Part shown: in pieces, positions 31,429-37,951 of the stretch
How positions within the stretch are numbered: position 1 is the first letter of the stretch
Layout of the letters: the number at the start of each line of letters is the position of its first letter
IMG/VR virus record: IMGVR_UViG_3300030385_001682
Location: 1 to 38,734 of that record
DNA from: a virus
Strand: one strand, 5' to 3'
Length of the DNA stretch: 38,734 nucleotides
The notes under the pieces: model-generated
What the model was told of the DNA's origin: nothing
The model's database searches: none
Seen by the model: the letters and a program-made list of their open reading frames with translations, nothing else
Position numbers and translations under genes: made by a program

Positions 31429-32721
31429 TTAGGTCATTATTTTAATAAAGTTATGATGAAATGTCCACAGAAAGTAACGGAAACAGTCTAAAAGGTGACT
31501 TCTGTGCTTGTCCTTTGCCTTGTCAATGTCACCAGATTCATTGGTTTCAACAAATTGCAGGTCTTCAATTAAGAACCTGCACCTTTCATCAATTATCAGG
31601 TCTTCATGCCTGTCCAACATGCTATTGACCAACACCCTTGAATTCTTTAATGATGGATTCACTGATGGTACTTTGAATTGTGATCTGCTTAACATCAATT
31701 GTTGCTTAATAACTTTGTAATAATTCAGATCACCTTTGACCAATGCAGACCTTGATGATCCAGATGCATCACCTGTAACCAAGAAATATGATGACTTTGG
31801 AAATGATGTGTTGATTTCTTCACACAATTCATATATATTACTGTTCCTTAACCTGAATTCCTTGATGATCCTGATCTTCCCTTCATAGGTCTGCCCTGCA
31901 ATACAGGTGATTGGATCAACATTGAAATCAAATGACAGGATGATGTGCATGGAATGATCAATCTTCAACCCATGACCAACATGCTTTCCAAGATCAAAGG
32001 CATATGCAAATGGTCTGTCCACATCCAGAACATTCCAATTCCCTTTGACATAGACCTGATGTGTGATGTCATCCAGATTCTTCAGGTTGTCAATGTATTC
32101 TTCAGTCAGACTTGGATTGTCCAACATTGTTGATCTTAAATAGAAATAGCCATCAGGCAATGCATCTTCCATTGCAGGTTGATGGAATATGTCCTTGATC
32201 CAACCCTGTGATGGATTGCAGGTGACCAAGATCAATGGTTTTGGTTGTTTTTCTTCTGGTATTAAGGGAATGATGTGCCTTCCTGATCTCAATTTGCACT
32301 TCTCAAAGGTCTTTCTGTTGATTTCCTGCCCTTCTTCAATCAGAAACCCATTGCATTCAATCCCATCCATCCTTGTCAGGTTCTTGTCTTGGTGGTAATT
32401 CTCTGGAAAGAAATGCAATTCAGAACCATTCCTGAAGGTCACCACCTGATCAGTCTGGTTGTATGTCCTGATGAAAGACTTTGGACATAGCTTGAAGAAT
32501 GATGGAATGGTGGTTCTTTTAAGTGATGGCAATGATTCCCTGATCACAAAATACTTTGAGAATGGATGAATCTTGCACAACAGGATCAGGATTGCCAATG
32601 AAACAAAGGTCTTGCCACCACCTGCACCACCACCAAACATCAGATATTTGTGCCTGTTGCTGAACACTGCATTGATGAATTCTTCCTGCTTTGCATGTGG
32701 TTCAAACATTACCTGTTCCAT
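31429..32721 (-). CDS. terL: Terminase large subunit (packaging ATPase and nuclease)
   Basis: The protein has 430 residues. The Walker A is GGGAGGGKT at 30-38 and the Walker B is GFLIEEGQE from 125, with the acidic pair at 129-130. A coupling-type LVTCNPSQ lies at 165-172. The RNase H-like nuclease residues are Asp265 (SFDFNVDP), Asp318 (VTGDASGS) and Asp412 (HLLDCFRYF). It drives DNA into the procapsid through the portal and cuts it at the end of a round. It lies downstream of the terS-like gene, separated by four tiny genes, and precedes the tail module instead of the portal, which is unusual. Confidence 0.93.
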   Translation of the reverse strand: MEQVMFEPHAKQEEFINAVFSNRHKYLMFGGGAGGGKTFVSLAILILLCKIHPFSKYFVIRESLPSLKRTTIPSFFKLCPKSFIRTYNQTDQVVTFRNGSELHFFPENYHQDKNLTRMDGIECNGFLIEEGQEINRKTFEKCKLRSGRHIIPLIPEEKQPKPLILVTCNPSQGWIKDIFHQPAMEDALPDGYFYLRSTMLDNPSLTEEYIDNLKNLDDITHQVYVKGNWNVLDVDRPFAYAFDLGKHVGHGLKIDHSMHIILSFDFNVDPITCIAGQTYEGKIRIIKEFRLRNSNIYELCEEINTSFPKSSYFLVTGDASGSSRSALVKGDLNYYKVIKQQLMLSRSQFKVPSVNPSLKNSRVLVNSMLDRHEDLIIDERCRFLIEDLQFVETNESGDIDKAKDKHRSHLLDCFRYFLWTFHHNFIKIMT

Positions 32722-32722
32722 A

Positions 32723-32878
32723 TCAATTCAGTTTTGCAAATCCCTTTTTGCCATACTTCTTTCTTCCAATCCATGCACACAGTCTTGCTGATCCTGTTTC
32801 CTTCATACAATTCTTGAACCTTGTGCCTGTGCCAAGTTTACCACTGAATGATCCTGACTTCTTTTTCTTTTTAGCCAT
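32723..32878 (-). CDS. Small basic protein with AWIGRKKYGKK motif, 51 residues
   Basis: The frame opens MAKKKKKSGSFSGKLG, then has FKNCMKETGSARLCAWIG and RKKYGKKGFAKLN. The pattern of two Cys with AWIGRKKYGKK is familiar from short phage proteins of the Bacteroidota group. It ends one base before terL and overlaps the previous tiny gene by 8 bases. A role in packaging or a DNA-binding accessory is a guess. Confidence 0.68.
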   Translation of the reverse strand: MAKKKKKSGSFSGKLGTGTRFKNCMKETGSARLCAWIGRKKYGKKGFAKLN

Positions 32879-32969
32879 TATTGTTGTTTTCGTTTTCAAT
32901 ATGATTCCAGATCAGAAATACAATGCATATGATCACCATATATGTTGTAACAGTCACAAAGAATTCCAT
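32871..32969 (-). CDS. 32-residue single-pass membrane peptide
   Basis: The frame is MEFFVTVTTY, then a hydrophobic run VIICIVFLIW and a short polar tail ending NENNNNG. Its stop TAA lies within the start of the next gene (ATGGCTAA). Its start overlaps the end of the previous gene by 16 bases. A single hydrophobic helix of this size can be a small holin, an antiholin or a membrane regulator. The frame is short, so confidence is limited. Confidence 0.5.
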   Translation of the reverse strand: MEFFVTVTTYMVIICIVFLIWNHIENENNNNG

Positions 32970-33109
32970 TTCTTCTGGTTTTGTCTGTCATGCTTTGCCC
33001 TTAACCCAATCTGCATTTCACATATCTGGATATTGATCTGCACATTCTTCTTCTGGTCTTTAGTCAAATCCTTCAATGCCTTCAGTCTGTCAATGATCCT
33101 TTCAATCAT
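32954..33109 (-). CDS. Small coiled-coil-like protein, 51 residues
   Basis: The frame is MIERIIDRLKALKDLTKDQ, then a basic helix with KNVQINIQICEMQ and a Lys-rich end. It has heptad-like spacing of Ile and Leu. It starts in an ATGA overlap with the upstream gene (stop 33106). It probably pairs with another small protein of this cluster. Confidence 0.6.
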   Translation of the reverse strand: MIERIIDRLKALKDLTKDQKKNVQINIQICEMQIGLRAKHDRQNQKKWNSL

Positions 33110-33255
33110 CTGTACATCTGTTCTTCTTGGTTAATGTCTTCCTGATACTGCCTGAACTGTTTGTCAGTCATGTATTTCCTTGCACATGCAATGAAGACCA
33201 ACATCATTGCACCCAACAGAAAGATTGCAATGTATGTCCTGCACTTATCAGTCAT
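33106..33255 (-). CDS. Small membrane protein or lipoprotein, 49 residues
   Basis: The frame is MTDKCRTYIA, then a hydrophobic run IFLLGAMMLVFIAC and a polar tail ending QEEQMYR. FIAC could be a lipobox with Cys24. A simple membrane anchor fits as well. Its start shares the A of the terS-like stop codon (TGATG), so the two genes are coupled. It begins the run of four tiny genes between the terminase genes. Confidence 0.62.
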   Translation of the reverse strand: MTDKCRTYIAIFLLGAMMLVFIACARKYMTDKQFRQYQEDINQEEQMYR

Positions 33256-33764
33256 CAATTGAATTCAATTACGTTCTGACCAATCTTGAATATCTGTCTG
33301 GTCTGATCAACATTCAGATCAATGGTATCATTCCAATTTGCAGGATCAGTGTTCTTCAATGCAAATATTATTGCGGTTGAATTGGGTGTGATCCACTTCT
33401 GTTTCCTGATGATCTTCTTCCCTTTGATGTTCCCTGCCTTGTCAATCAACTTTTCTTCAGTGACTTCCACAACCATGTGACCTTCAAGCATTTGTTGTAA
33501 TCCATCCAATGCTTTAACCCTGCATTTTTCCTTTGTTAATCTGGAATGATGGTCTTTTGCTTTTTTAAAACCCTGTGAAATTTCTGAAACAACCCCCTGC
33601 CAATTGATTAATGTTCTGTATGTGATGCCATGTTCACCACAACAGGATTCAATTGTAAAATTGTTATTGGAATATAAGTCAAATATCAGATTGGCAATGT
33701 TAATCTTTTCAGCAACAGACTTCTTTGTTGATGCCTTTTTTTTAGGTGCTTTCTTAACTGCCAT
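33255..33764 (-). CDS. terS: Terminase small subunit-like protein
   Basis: The protein has 169 residues. The N-terminus is Lys/Ala-rich, then comes an HTH region (FTIESCCGEHGITYRTLINWQ) typical of terminase small subunits that bind packaging sites. The central helical part contains AKDHHSRLTKEK. The C-terminal part contains TPNSTAIIFALKNTDPANWND, which resembles the Asn-Pro-x-x-W motif of phBC6A51-type small terminases. It lies upstream of terL. A TATATTTG box is 4 bases before the ATG. Confidence 0.8.
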   Translation of the reverse strand: MAVKKAPKKKASTKKSVAEKINIANLIFDLYSNNNFTIESCCGEHGITYRTLINWQGVVSEISQGFKKAKDHHSRLTKEKCRVKALDGLQQMLEGHMVVEVTEEKLIDKAGNIKGKKIIRKQKWITPNSTAIIFALKNTDPANWNDTIDLNVDQTRQIFKIGQNVIEFN

Positions 33765-33768
33765 AAAA

Positions 33769-33776
33769 CAAATATA
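33769..33776 (-). promoter_or_regulatory. TATATTTG box just upstream of the terS-like gene
   Basis: The minus strand reads TATATTTG, matching the Bacteroidota -7 consensus. The 3' end of the box is 4 bases before the ATG at 33764, so a transcript from it would have a very short or no leader. A clear -33 TTG is not seen. Confidence 0.4.
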
Positions 33777-33786
33777 TCATTTTTTT

Positions 33787-34155
33787 TTATGCATGTTGTT
33801 CACTTATAAGGTGAATATGGTCTTCAGGAACACCATTATTTGCCAAGAAAAGGACAAATGCATGTGGATCAGCAATGGCAATTTTATTCTGCCTTGTGTT
33901 GGACTTTGTGCAGTAAGTCAACCACTTTGTCTGGTAGTGTTCAAAGATGCCTGTCATGTCTTCTTTTGATGGTCTGTTGACATTATTCTTGTGCAGGTCA
34001 TTGGTGTCATTTACCTTTTCAATGAATGACTTGATTAATGTGGAAAAATGTTTATCAATCACCACAGAATCTCTTTTCCATGTCCTTAATACCTGCCTTT
34101 GATTATTCTGGTTGTTGTTGGTCTTGCCATGCTTATTTTTGTGCCTTCTGGTCAT
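33787..34155 (-). CDS. Hypothetical basic protein, 122 residues
   Basis: The N-terminus is Asn/Gln/Arg/Lys-rich (TRRHKNKHGKTNNNQNNQRQ). The middle is helical, and the C-terminal part contains IADPHAFVLFLANNGVPEDH. No motif is recognised. It ends just before the TATATTTG box of terS and overlaps the upstream gene by 4 bases. Confidence 0.72.
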   Translation of the reverse strand: MTRRHKNKHGKTNNNQNNQRQVLRTWKRDSVVIDKHFSTLIKSFIEKVNDTNDLHKNNVNRPSKEDMTGIFEHYQTKWLTYCTKSNTRQNKIAIADPHAFVLFLANNGVPEDHIHLISEQHA

Positions 34156-34334
34156 TCTTCTTTATTCATTCCTGAAATAATATCAGCAATCATCTTTGAA
34201 ACATCCCTGACTTCTTCAATTATCCTGTTGTTGATCTCAAATTCCCTGAATGATATGTCATCATCATTTGCCATTTCATGGATTTTGTCATCACAGAATT
34301 CATCAATCAGTTTTATTTGTTCAATCATGTCCAT
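34152..34334 (-). CDS. Small acidic protein, 60 residues
   Basis: The protein is acidic and helical (DMIEQIKLIDEFCDDKI, then IIEEVRDVSKMIADI). It resembles a small interaction adaptor but has no known family. The start overlaps the upstream gene by 10 bases (an ATG at 34328 is also possible) and the stop overlaps the next start in an ATGA junction. Confidence 0.72.
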   Translation of the reverse strand: MDMIEQIKLIDEFCDDKIHEMANDDDISFREFEINNRIIEEVRDVSKMIADIISGMNKEE

Positions 34335-34723
34335 TTAAACATTGTCATTTGTTGGTTTTTTTTCCAATCATGCAGTGTATTTTCTGCCATGATTCTGGAT
34401 TCTTTCATTGCCAATTCCCTTTGTTTAATTGATTCAATCCATTCTTCCAATTCAGCTTGTGTCTGTGCAACATAATACCCTGATGATGTAGCCACCAGAC
34501 CTTTAATAAGGCAATTTGTTCTTATATATTGAATCATTTTCCTGATCCTTGCACCTGTCAGGTCTGCAATGCCTTTGTTTTTCATGCCACTGATCATCTG
34601 TTTTGATGTCACTGCATTCTGTTTTCCAATTTTTTTTGATAGGATTGGAATGAAATATTTTTCCACCAATCCTTTTTCTTCAGTGTTCAATTCCACTGTC
34701 TGTTGTGTAAATCCATTAATCAT
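34325..34723 (-). CDS. Winged-helix-like phage protein, 132 residues
   Basis: The middle contains VTSKQMISGMKNKGIADLTG, then RIRKMIQYIRTNCLIKG and the wing-like ATSSGYYVAQT. This is the helix-turn-helix plus wing pattern of short phage DNA-binding proteins. The C-terminal third is helical (WIESIKQRELAMKESR). A regulator or initiator accessory is likely, but no specific function can be named. Confidence 0.75.
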   Translation of the reverse strand: MINGFTQQTVELNTEEKGLVEKYFIPILSKKIGKQNAVTSKQMISGMKNKGIADLTGARIRKMIQYIRTNCLIKGLVATSSGYYVAQTQAELEEWIESIKQRELAMKESRIMAENTLHDWKKNQQMTMFKWT

Positions 34724-35039
34724 CTTCTGTGTATTTAGTTTTAAAAATCTTTTTATACTTCCCTGTTTTTGGCACTTTATTCCAAAATTCCTTTCTTTTT
34801 CCTTTTTTATCCATCAATAATTGACACTTTTCAAATTCTTCTTTGCCTTCAAAGTAATCAATTAAGTTTTTAAATGTTTCATTGCTTAATGGATCACTTA
34901 ACAACCAATATTGCTTTGCCTTTTCAAACATGGTGAATTCAAAGTCATCTTTGTATAAATTAAAGGTATTCAGGAAGGCATCATGGATGTCTTCTTCTTC
35001 CTTCATTAAATCTGTTTTAATATATGAATTTTCTTCCAT
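34716..35039 (-). CDS. Hypothetical acidic protein, 107 residues
   Basis: The protein has an acidic N-terminal half (MEENSYIKTDLMKEEEDIHD) and a basic C-terminal half (KKGKRKEFWNKVPKTGKY). No domain is recognised. It overlaps the 44-codon frame upstream by 34 bases and the winged-helix gene by 8 bases. Confidence 0.72.
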   Translation of the reverse strand: MEENSYIKTDLMKEEEDIHDAFLNTFNLYKDDFEFTMFEKAKQYWLLSDPLSNETFKNLIDYFEGKEEFEKCQLLMDKKGKRKEFWNKVPKTGKYKKIFKTKYTEDD

Positions 35040-35140
35040 TTTTTTTTTCCATAAACATCAATATATGATTCCCATCTTACAGGAAATTCATTTTTCACCT
35101 TATGAATATAAAACCATTTAATTATTTTTTTTAAGATCAT
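35006..35140 (-). CDS. Short basic protein, 44 residues, filling an intergenic gap
   Basis: The frame starts ATG ATC TTA and encodes MILKKIIKWFYIHK, then FPVRWESYIDVYGKKKW and a Lys-rich end. It bridges the 78-base gap between the neighbouring genes and overlaps both. The start lies 23 bases inside the upstream gene. The open frame and the aromatic-basic content suggest a real short gene, but conservation could not be tested. Confidence 0.5.
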   Translation of the reverse strand: MILKKIIKWFYIHKVKNEFPVRWESYIDVYGKKKWKKIHILKQI

Positions 35141-35396
35141 CATGTTGACTTTTCCACTGAACAAATTCCTGTGTTGTCATTCTTGGTTCTTGTTTATTCA
35201 TTCCTGATGACATATCTTCAGACTTTAAATTTGTGATTTCATCAACAAATATCTGTCTGTTTTTCTTCAGTGAATCCAGATTTTTCTGTTGCATGTTCAT
35301 AATTTTTTCCAAATCCTGCACCTGCACATCCAATTTTTTAATTGTCTGATTCAAATTGTTGATAATTTTATCTTTATTTGCTGAAAACATCTTCAA
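35118..35396 (-). CDS. Coiled-coil protein, 92 residues
   Basis: Residues 8-60 form a likely coiled coil (KIINNLNQTIKKLDVQVQDL, then LEKIMNMQQKNLDSLKKN). The C-terminal third is polar. It overlaps the membrane protein upstream by 23 bases and the 44-codon frame downstream. It probably forms a dimer or binds a phage replication partner. Confidence 0.74.
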   Translation of the reverse strand: MKMFSANKDKIINNLNQTIKKLDVQVQDLEKIMNMQQKNLDSLKKNRQIFVDEITNLKSEDMSSGMNKQEPRMTTQEFVQWKSQHDDLKKNN

Positions 35397-35574
35397 ATTT
35401 GTTTAAGGAATAAGTGATTGCATCCCAAATTCCACACCAATCAATGATTTTTATTAGTAATGAAATCAATAAAATGAGCAAATAAACAATGCAGGTGACT
35501 GAAATCACAGGAACAAAGATGATCAGCACCATGATCCTTGACTGCCATTTCAATTCTTTAAGTCTTTTATTCAT
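35374..35574 (-). CDS. Small membrane protein, 66 residues
   Basis: Two hydrophobic segments (IMVLIIFVPVISVTCIVYLL and LILLISLLIKIID), joined without a clear polar loop, span most of the protein. Short charged ends lie at both sides (MNKRLKEL, LNKFEDVFSK). The gene overlaps the VRR-NUC gene by 4 bases. A role in membrane tethering of early complexes is possible. Confidence 0.72.
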   Translation of the reverse strand: MNKRLKELKWQSRIMVLIIFVPVISVTCIVYLLILLISLLIKIIDWCGIWDAITYSLNKFEDVFSK

Positions 35575-35927
35575 AATTTTTTCTTTAGATAGTGATTAAA
35601 ATAATGATCAAATTGATCATAATCCCTTGCAACAAAACCAAATGCACCTGAATCAATTATTTCTTTCAGCATCATTGTCTGGTGCAAGGATTCTTTGTCT
35701 TTTCCAACCTTGACTTCAATGCCAATGAAGATGCCTGTCTTCCTATGGAAACCAATGACATCAGGAATTCCCTTTTTAAACAAAGGATTCTTTCTGTAAA
35801 TGCCTTTTTTAGGATCATAAACACCACCATTGTATTGATTCCATACATTGAATCCTGCTGATTGCAGTCTGAAGATGATGTGTTTAGTCATGCCATTTGC
35901 AGTGACCTTATTCAATATTGTTTTCAT
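35571..35927 (-). CDS. VRR-NUC domain nuclease
   Basis: The protein has 118 residues, the size of stand-alone phage VRR-NUC proteins. It holds the PD-(D/E)XK core: GIPDVIGF with Asp56, IGIEVKVGKD with Glu71 and Lys73, and HQTMMLKEI with Gln83. The C-terminal strand contains GFVARDYD. These nucleases cut structured or flapped DNA and often serve replication, recombination or Holliday junction processing. It sits among replication-associated genes. Confidence 0.85.
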   Translation of the reverse strand: MKTILNKVTANGMTKHIIFRLQSAGFNVWNQYNGGVYDPKKGIYRKNPLFKKGIPDVIGFHRKTGIFIGIEVKVGKDKESLHQTMMLKEIIDSGAFGFVARDYDQFDHYFNHYLKKKL

Positions 35928-36075
35928 GGATTTCTTTTGTCAGTTTTTCTTTTAATGTCTGTATGTCCACCAATTCATCATTTGAAAGTCTGAAATTATA
36001 TTCATTTGCTTTCATTTCCTGCAATGCAAGGATCATCACCTGTGCCTGTGTTTCTGTTATTTCAAGATTGATCAT
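35908..36075 (-). CDS. Small helical protein, 55 residues
   Basis: The protein begins MINLEITETQAQVMILALQE and ends in a charged tail. The first half matches the look of short phage proteins with an LEITExQAQ start. I chose the ATG at 36075, 14 bases inside the upstream stop; the ATG at 36099 would add eight residues. It overlaps the VRR-NUC gene by 20 bases, so the two are probably translated together. Confidence 0.68.
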   Translation of the reverse strand: MINLEITETQAQVMILALQEMKANEYNFRLSNDELVDIQTLKEKLTKEIHENNIE

Positions 36076-36277
36076 TATTTTTGCTTTTATAGATTCCAAT
36101 TATTTTGCATTCATAATCATCACCTGTGATTTCATCCATATATTTGTCCAATTCTTTCTGTGTTCCACTGAATTCTTTGACACCATAATCCCTTTCTTCA
36201 ACCATGTGCCATCTGTCATGGTCTGGATCATGCACCATTTTCTGAATAGAACCTTTATATAATATTGACCAATTCAT
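36062..36277 (-). CDS. Small protein, 71 residues
   Basis: The protein contains MNWSILYKGSIQKMVHDPDH, then RWHMVEERDYGVKEFSG and a charged end. The ATG at 36277 is preferred. A longer frame to 36430 would overlap the upstream gene by 176 bases and has a hydrophobic, low-quality extension. No family is recognised. Confidence 0.7.
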   Translation of the reverse strand: MNWSILYKGSIQKMVHDPDHDRWHMVEERDYGVKEFSGTQKELDKYMDEITGDDYECKIIGIYKSKNNDQS

Positions 36278-36554
36278 TTTTTTCTGTTTTTTCAAATATA
36301 AAAATATGTATTGGTGTAAAATCACCAACATATGCACACCAGACATTGTATTCCAGATATTCAATTGCCACTGTTCTTGGATCATCACCTTCATCCAGAT
36401 GATCAGAAACCAATTTTGTTGCAATCTCAATCATTTTGCCTTCATCATAAATGGCAACTTCATTTCTGGAACAATACCCAATTATGGCATCATCATAACC
36501 ATCCCAAAGGATGGCATGACCATTGAATTCTGCAATTTTTTCCCTTGCAGTCAT
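36255..36554 (-). CDS. Conserved-looking phage protein with GYDDAIIGYC motif, 99 residues
   Basis: The protein contains FNGHAILWDGYDDAIIGYC, then YDEGKMIEIATKLVSD, IEYLEYNVWCAYVGD and FTPIHIFIFE. I recall this order of motifs from many phage proteins of unknown role, so the family looks real although unnamed. It starts in an ATGA-type overlap with the upstream gene. Confidence 0.76.
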   Translation of the reverse strand: MTAREKIAEFNGHAILWDGYDDAIIGYCSRNEVAIYDEGKMIEIATKLVSDHLDEGDDPRTVAIEYLEYNVWCAYVGDFTPIHIFIFEKTEKNELVNII

Positions 36555-36748
36555 AATGATGCATTATTTTTTTTGTCCTGCATATACTTAATTACATAAT
36601 GAACATAATTCATTGACACCCTTTTGTTCTGGAAGGTGATCCAACCCCTGTGGTTTTCAACACCTTCCTGATATTTTTGTTTCAATTCAATGATGGTATC
36701 TTCATCAAATTTAAAATTGAAATTCCCTGTGTCATTATCAAATGCCAT
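36551..36748 (-). CDS. Hypothetical small protein, 65 residues
   Basis: The protein contains NFKFDEDTIIELKQKYQEG and ITFQNKRVSMNYVHYVIKY. No family is recognised. Its start overlaps the last base of the single-stranded DNA-binding protein gene and its end overlaps the next start by 4 bases, so it is translationally coupled on both sides. Confidence 0.73.
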   Translation of the reverse strand: MAFDNDTGNFNFKFDEDTIIELKQKYQEGVENHRGWITFQNKRVSMNYVHYVIKYMQDKKNNASL

Positions 36749-37098
36749 CAGAAAGGAAGAACATCATTTTCATCTTCATTTTCACTTGGTGGATCAGAAA
36801 GACCATTATCAGGTGATTCATGCACACCTTCAAGAATGTTAATTTTCCATCCTGACAGATTCATAAAATATCTTTCATCCTTCCACAATTTACCTTGCAA
36901 ATTATAATAAATTTCAATGACATCACCAACTTTGATTTCTGTTAATAAATCAATATAATCCTTTTTGAAATCCACAGGAATATCATTTTCATATTTTGAA
37001 TCTTCAGCATCCACAATAATTGTTTGCACCTTGAAATCATTGGAATATTCTCTGACATCTTGGATTTTTTTGACTTTACATTTTAATATTCTTTCCAT
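36748..37098 (-). CDS. DUF3127-type single-stranded DNA-binding protein
   Basis: The protein has 116 residues. It has an OB-fold-type start (LKCKVKKIQDVREYSNDFK), then VDAEDSKYENDIPVDF, KVGDVIEIYYNLQGKLWKDE and RYFMNLSGWKINI, which matches the DUF3127 order. The last 20 residues are acidic and end in DVLPF, like the DDDIPF tip of bacterial single-stranded DNA-binding proteins that recruits partners. In phages this protein probably covers single strands at the fork. Confidence 0.8.
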   Translation of the reverse strand: MERILKCKVKKIQDVREYSNDFKVQTIIVDAEDSKYENDIPVDFKKDYIDLLTEIKVGDVIEIYYNLQGKLWKDERYFMNLSGWKINILEGVHESPDNGLSDPPSENEDENDVLPF

Positions 37099-37951
37099 TT
37101 TCTTGATTTTTTTTATGGTTTAAAAATTTGTTTTTAAATGAACTAATATGGCTTTTCTGATCAGTTAGATCATCAAACCACAATTTCAAGGCTTTAATCC
37201 TTGCAATGTTTTTGATCTTTTGACTTTGTGTGTTGATTCCTTGATCTTGGATCAGGTCTTTGATCTTATTTTTTTTTCTTCTGTCTTCATATGATGATGA
37301 TGAATCCAATGTTTTCAGATATTCTTGTTTTGATTGTTCAAAAATATCCAATTTTTGGTCTTTAGGCATGTATATGATTCCTGCATCTTCAAGCATCAGG
37401 AACATTTGTGATGGCAAAAAGGTATTCAATTCTTTAGTTTTTTTGTATTCATCAAATGCCACCACCAATTGATTGTCAAACCAATCTTCAAAAATCTTTA
37501 TCTTTTCTTCTAAAGAAACAATTTTTTCTGGAAGAAGGTTTTTTGATTCATTAATGTAATCTTTCAGGATGATCCTTTTATGCTCTGTGTAGGCATTTAA
37601 AACATCACACAGGTATATTGATGAAAACTTCTGGAAATGTGTCATATTGACCTTAAATGTGCCTTTAACACCCAATTCAAAGGCAAGTCTGATGTCTTCA
37701 ATGCTGAAATGACTTAAATTATCAATGATGAAATTCATCAGGACAATTTTTTCAACTTTGGAAGGAAGGTTATCACCTTTTAATCCAATAAGTGTGAAAA
37801 CATACTTCAAAACCTGACTGATTTTTGTCAATTGATCATCAACAGGTATGTTTTTGATCCTTACAGTGTTTGAGATTGCAATCATCTTTGCATTTTCACC
37901 AACCCTGAATCTGTTGGTCAAATGATTCTTTGTTGTTAGTTTTTTTGTCAT
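37076..37951 (-). CDS. Putative replication protein, 291 residues
   Basis: The middle holds IEDIRLAFELGVKGTFKV, then HFQKFSSIYLCDVLNAYTEH. This helical pattern is seen in Bacteroidota phage proteins encoded beside initiators and may load the host helicase. The C-terminal half is basic and coiled. The ATG at 37951 overlaps the upstream gene by 56 bases. An internal ATG at 37885 (MIAISNTVRIKN) would avoid the overlap and remains possible. Confidence 0.72.
   Translation of the reverse strand: MTKKLTTKNHLTNRFRVGENAKMIAISNTVRIKNIPVDDQLTKISQVLKYVFTLIGLKGDNLPSKVEKIVLMNFIIDNLSHFSIEDIRLAFELGVKGTFKVNMTHFQKFSSIYLCDVLNAYTEHKRIILKDYINESKNLLPEKIVSLEEKIKIFEDWFDNQLVVAFDEYKKTKELNTFLPSQMFLMLEDAGIIYMPKDQKLDIFEQSKQEYLKTLDSSSSYEDRRKKNKIKDLIQDQGINTQSQKIKNIARIKALKLWFDDLTDQKSHISSFKNKFLNHKKNQENGKNIKM

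Noticed and set aside
129-34475. Plus-strand open frames such as 535-999, 28110-28682, 28755-29165 and 29181-29711
   Set aside because: They lie opposite well-supported minus-strand genes (annealase, tape measure), have hydrophobic Ser/Phe-rich compositions typical of antisense shadows, and no recognisable domains.
36278-36430. Long frame upstream of the 71-residue protein
   Set aside because: It overlaps the conserved-looking gene at 36255-36554 in another frame and has a low-quality hydrophobic extension.
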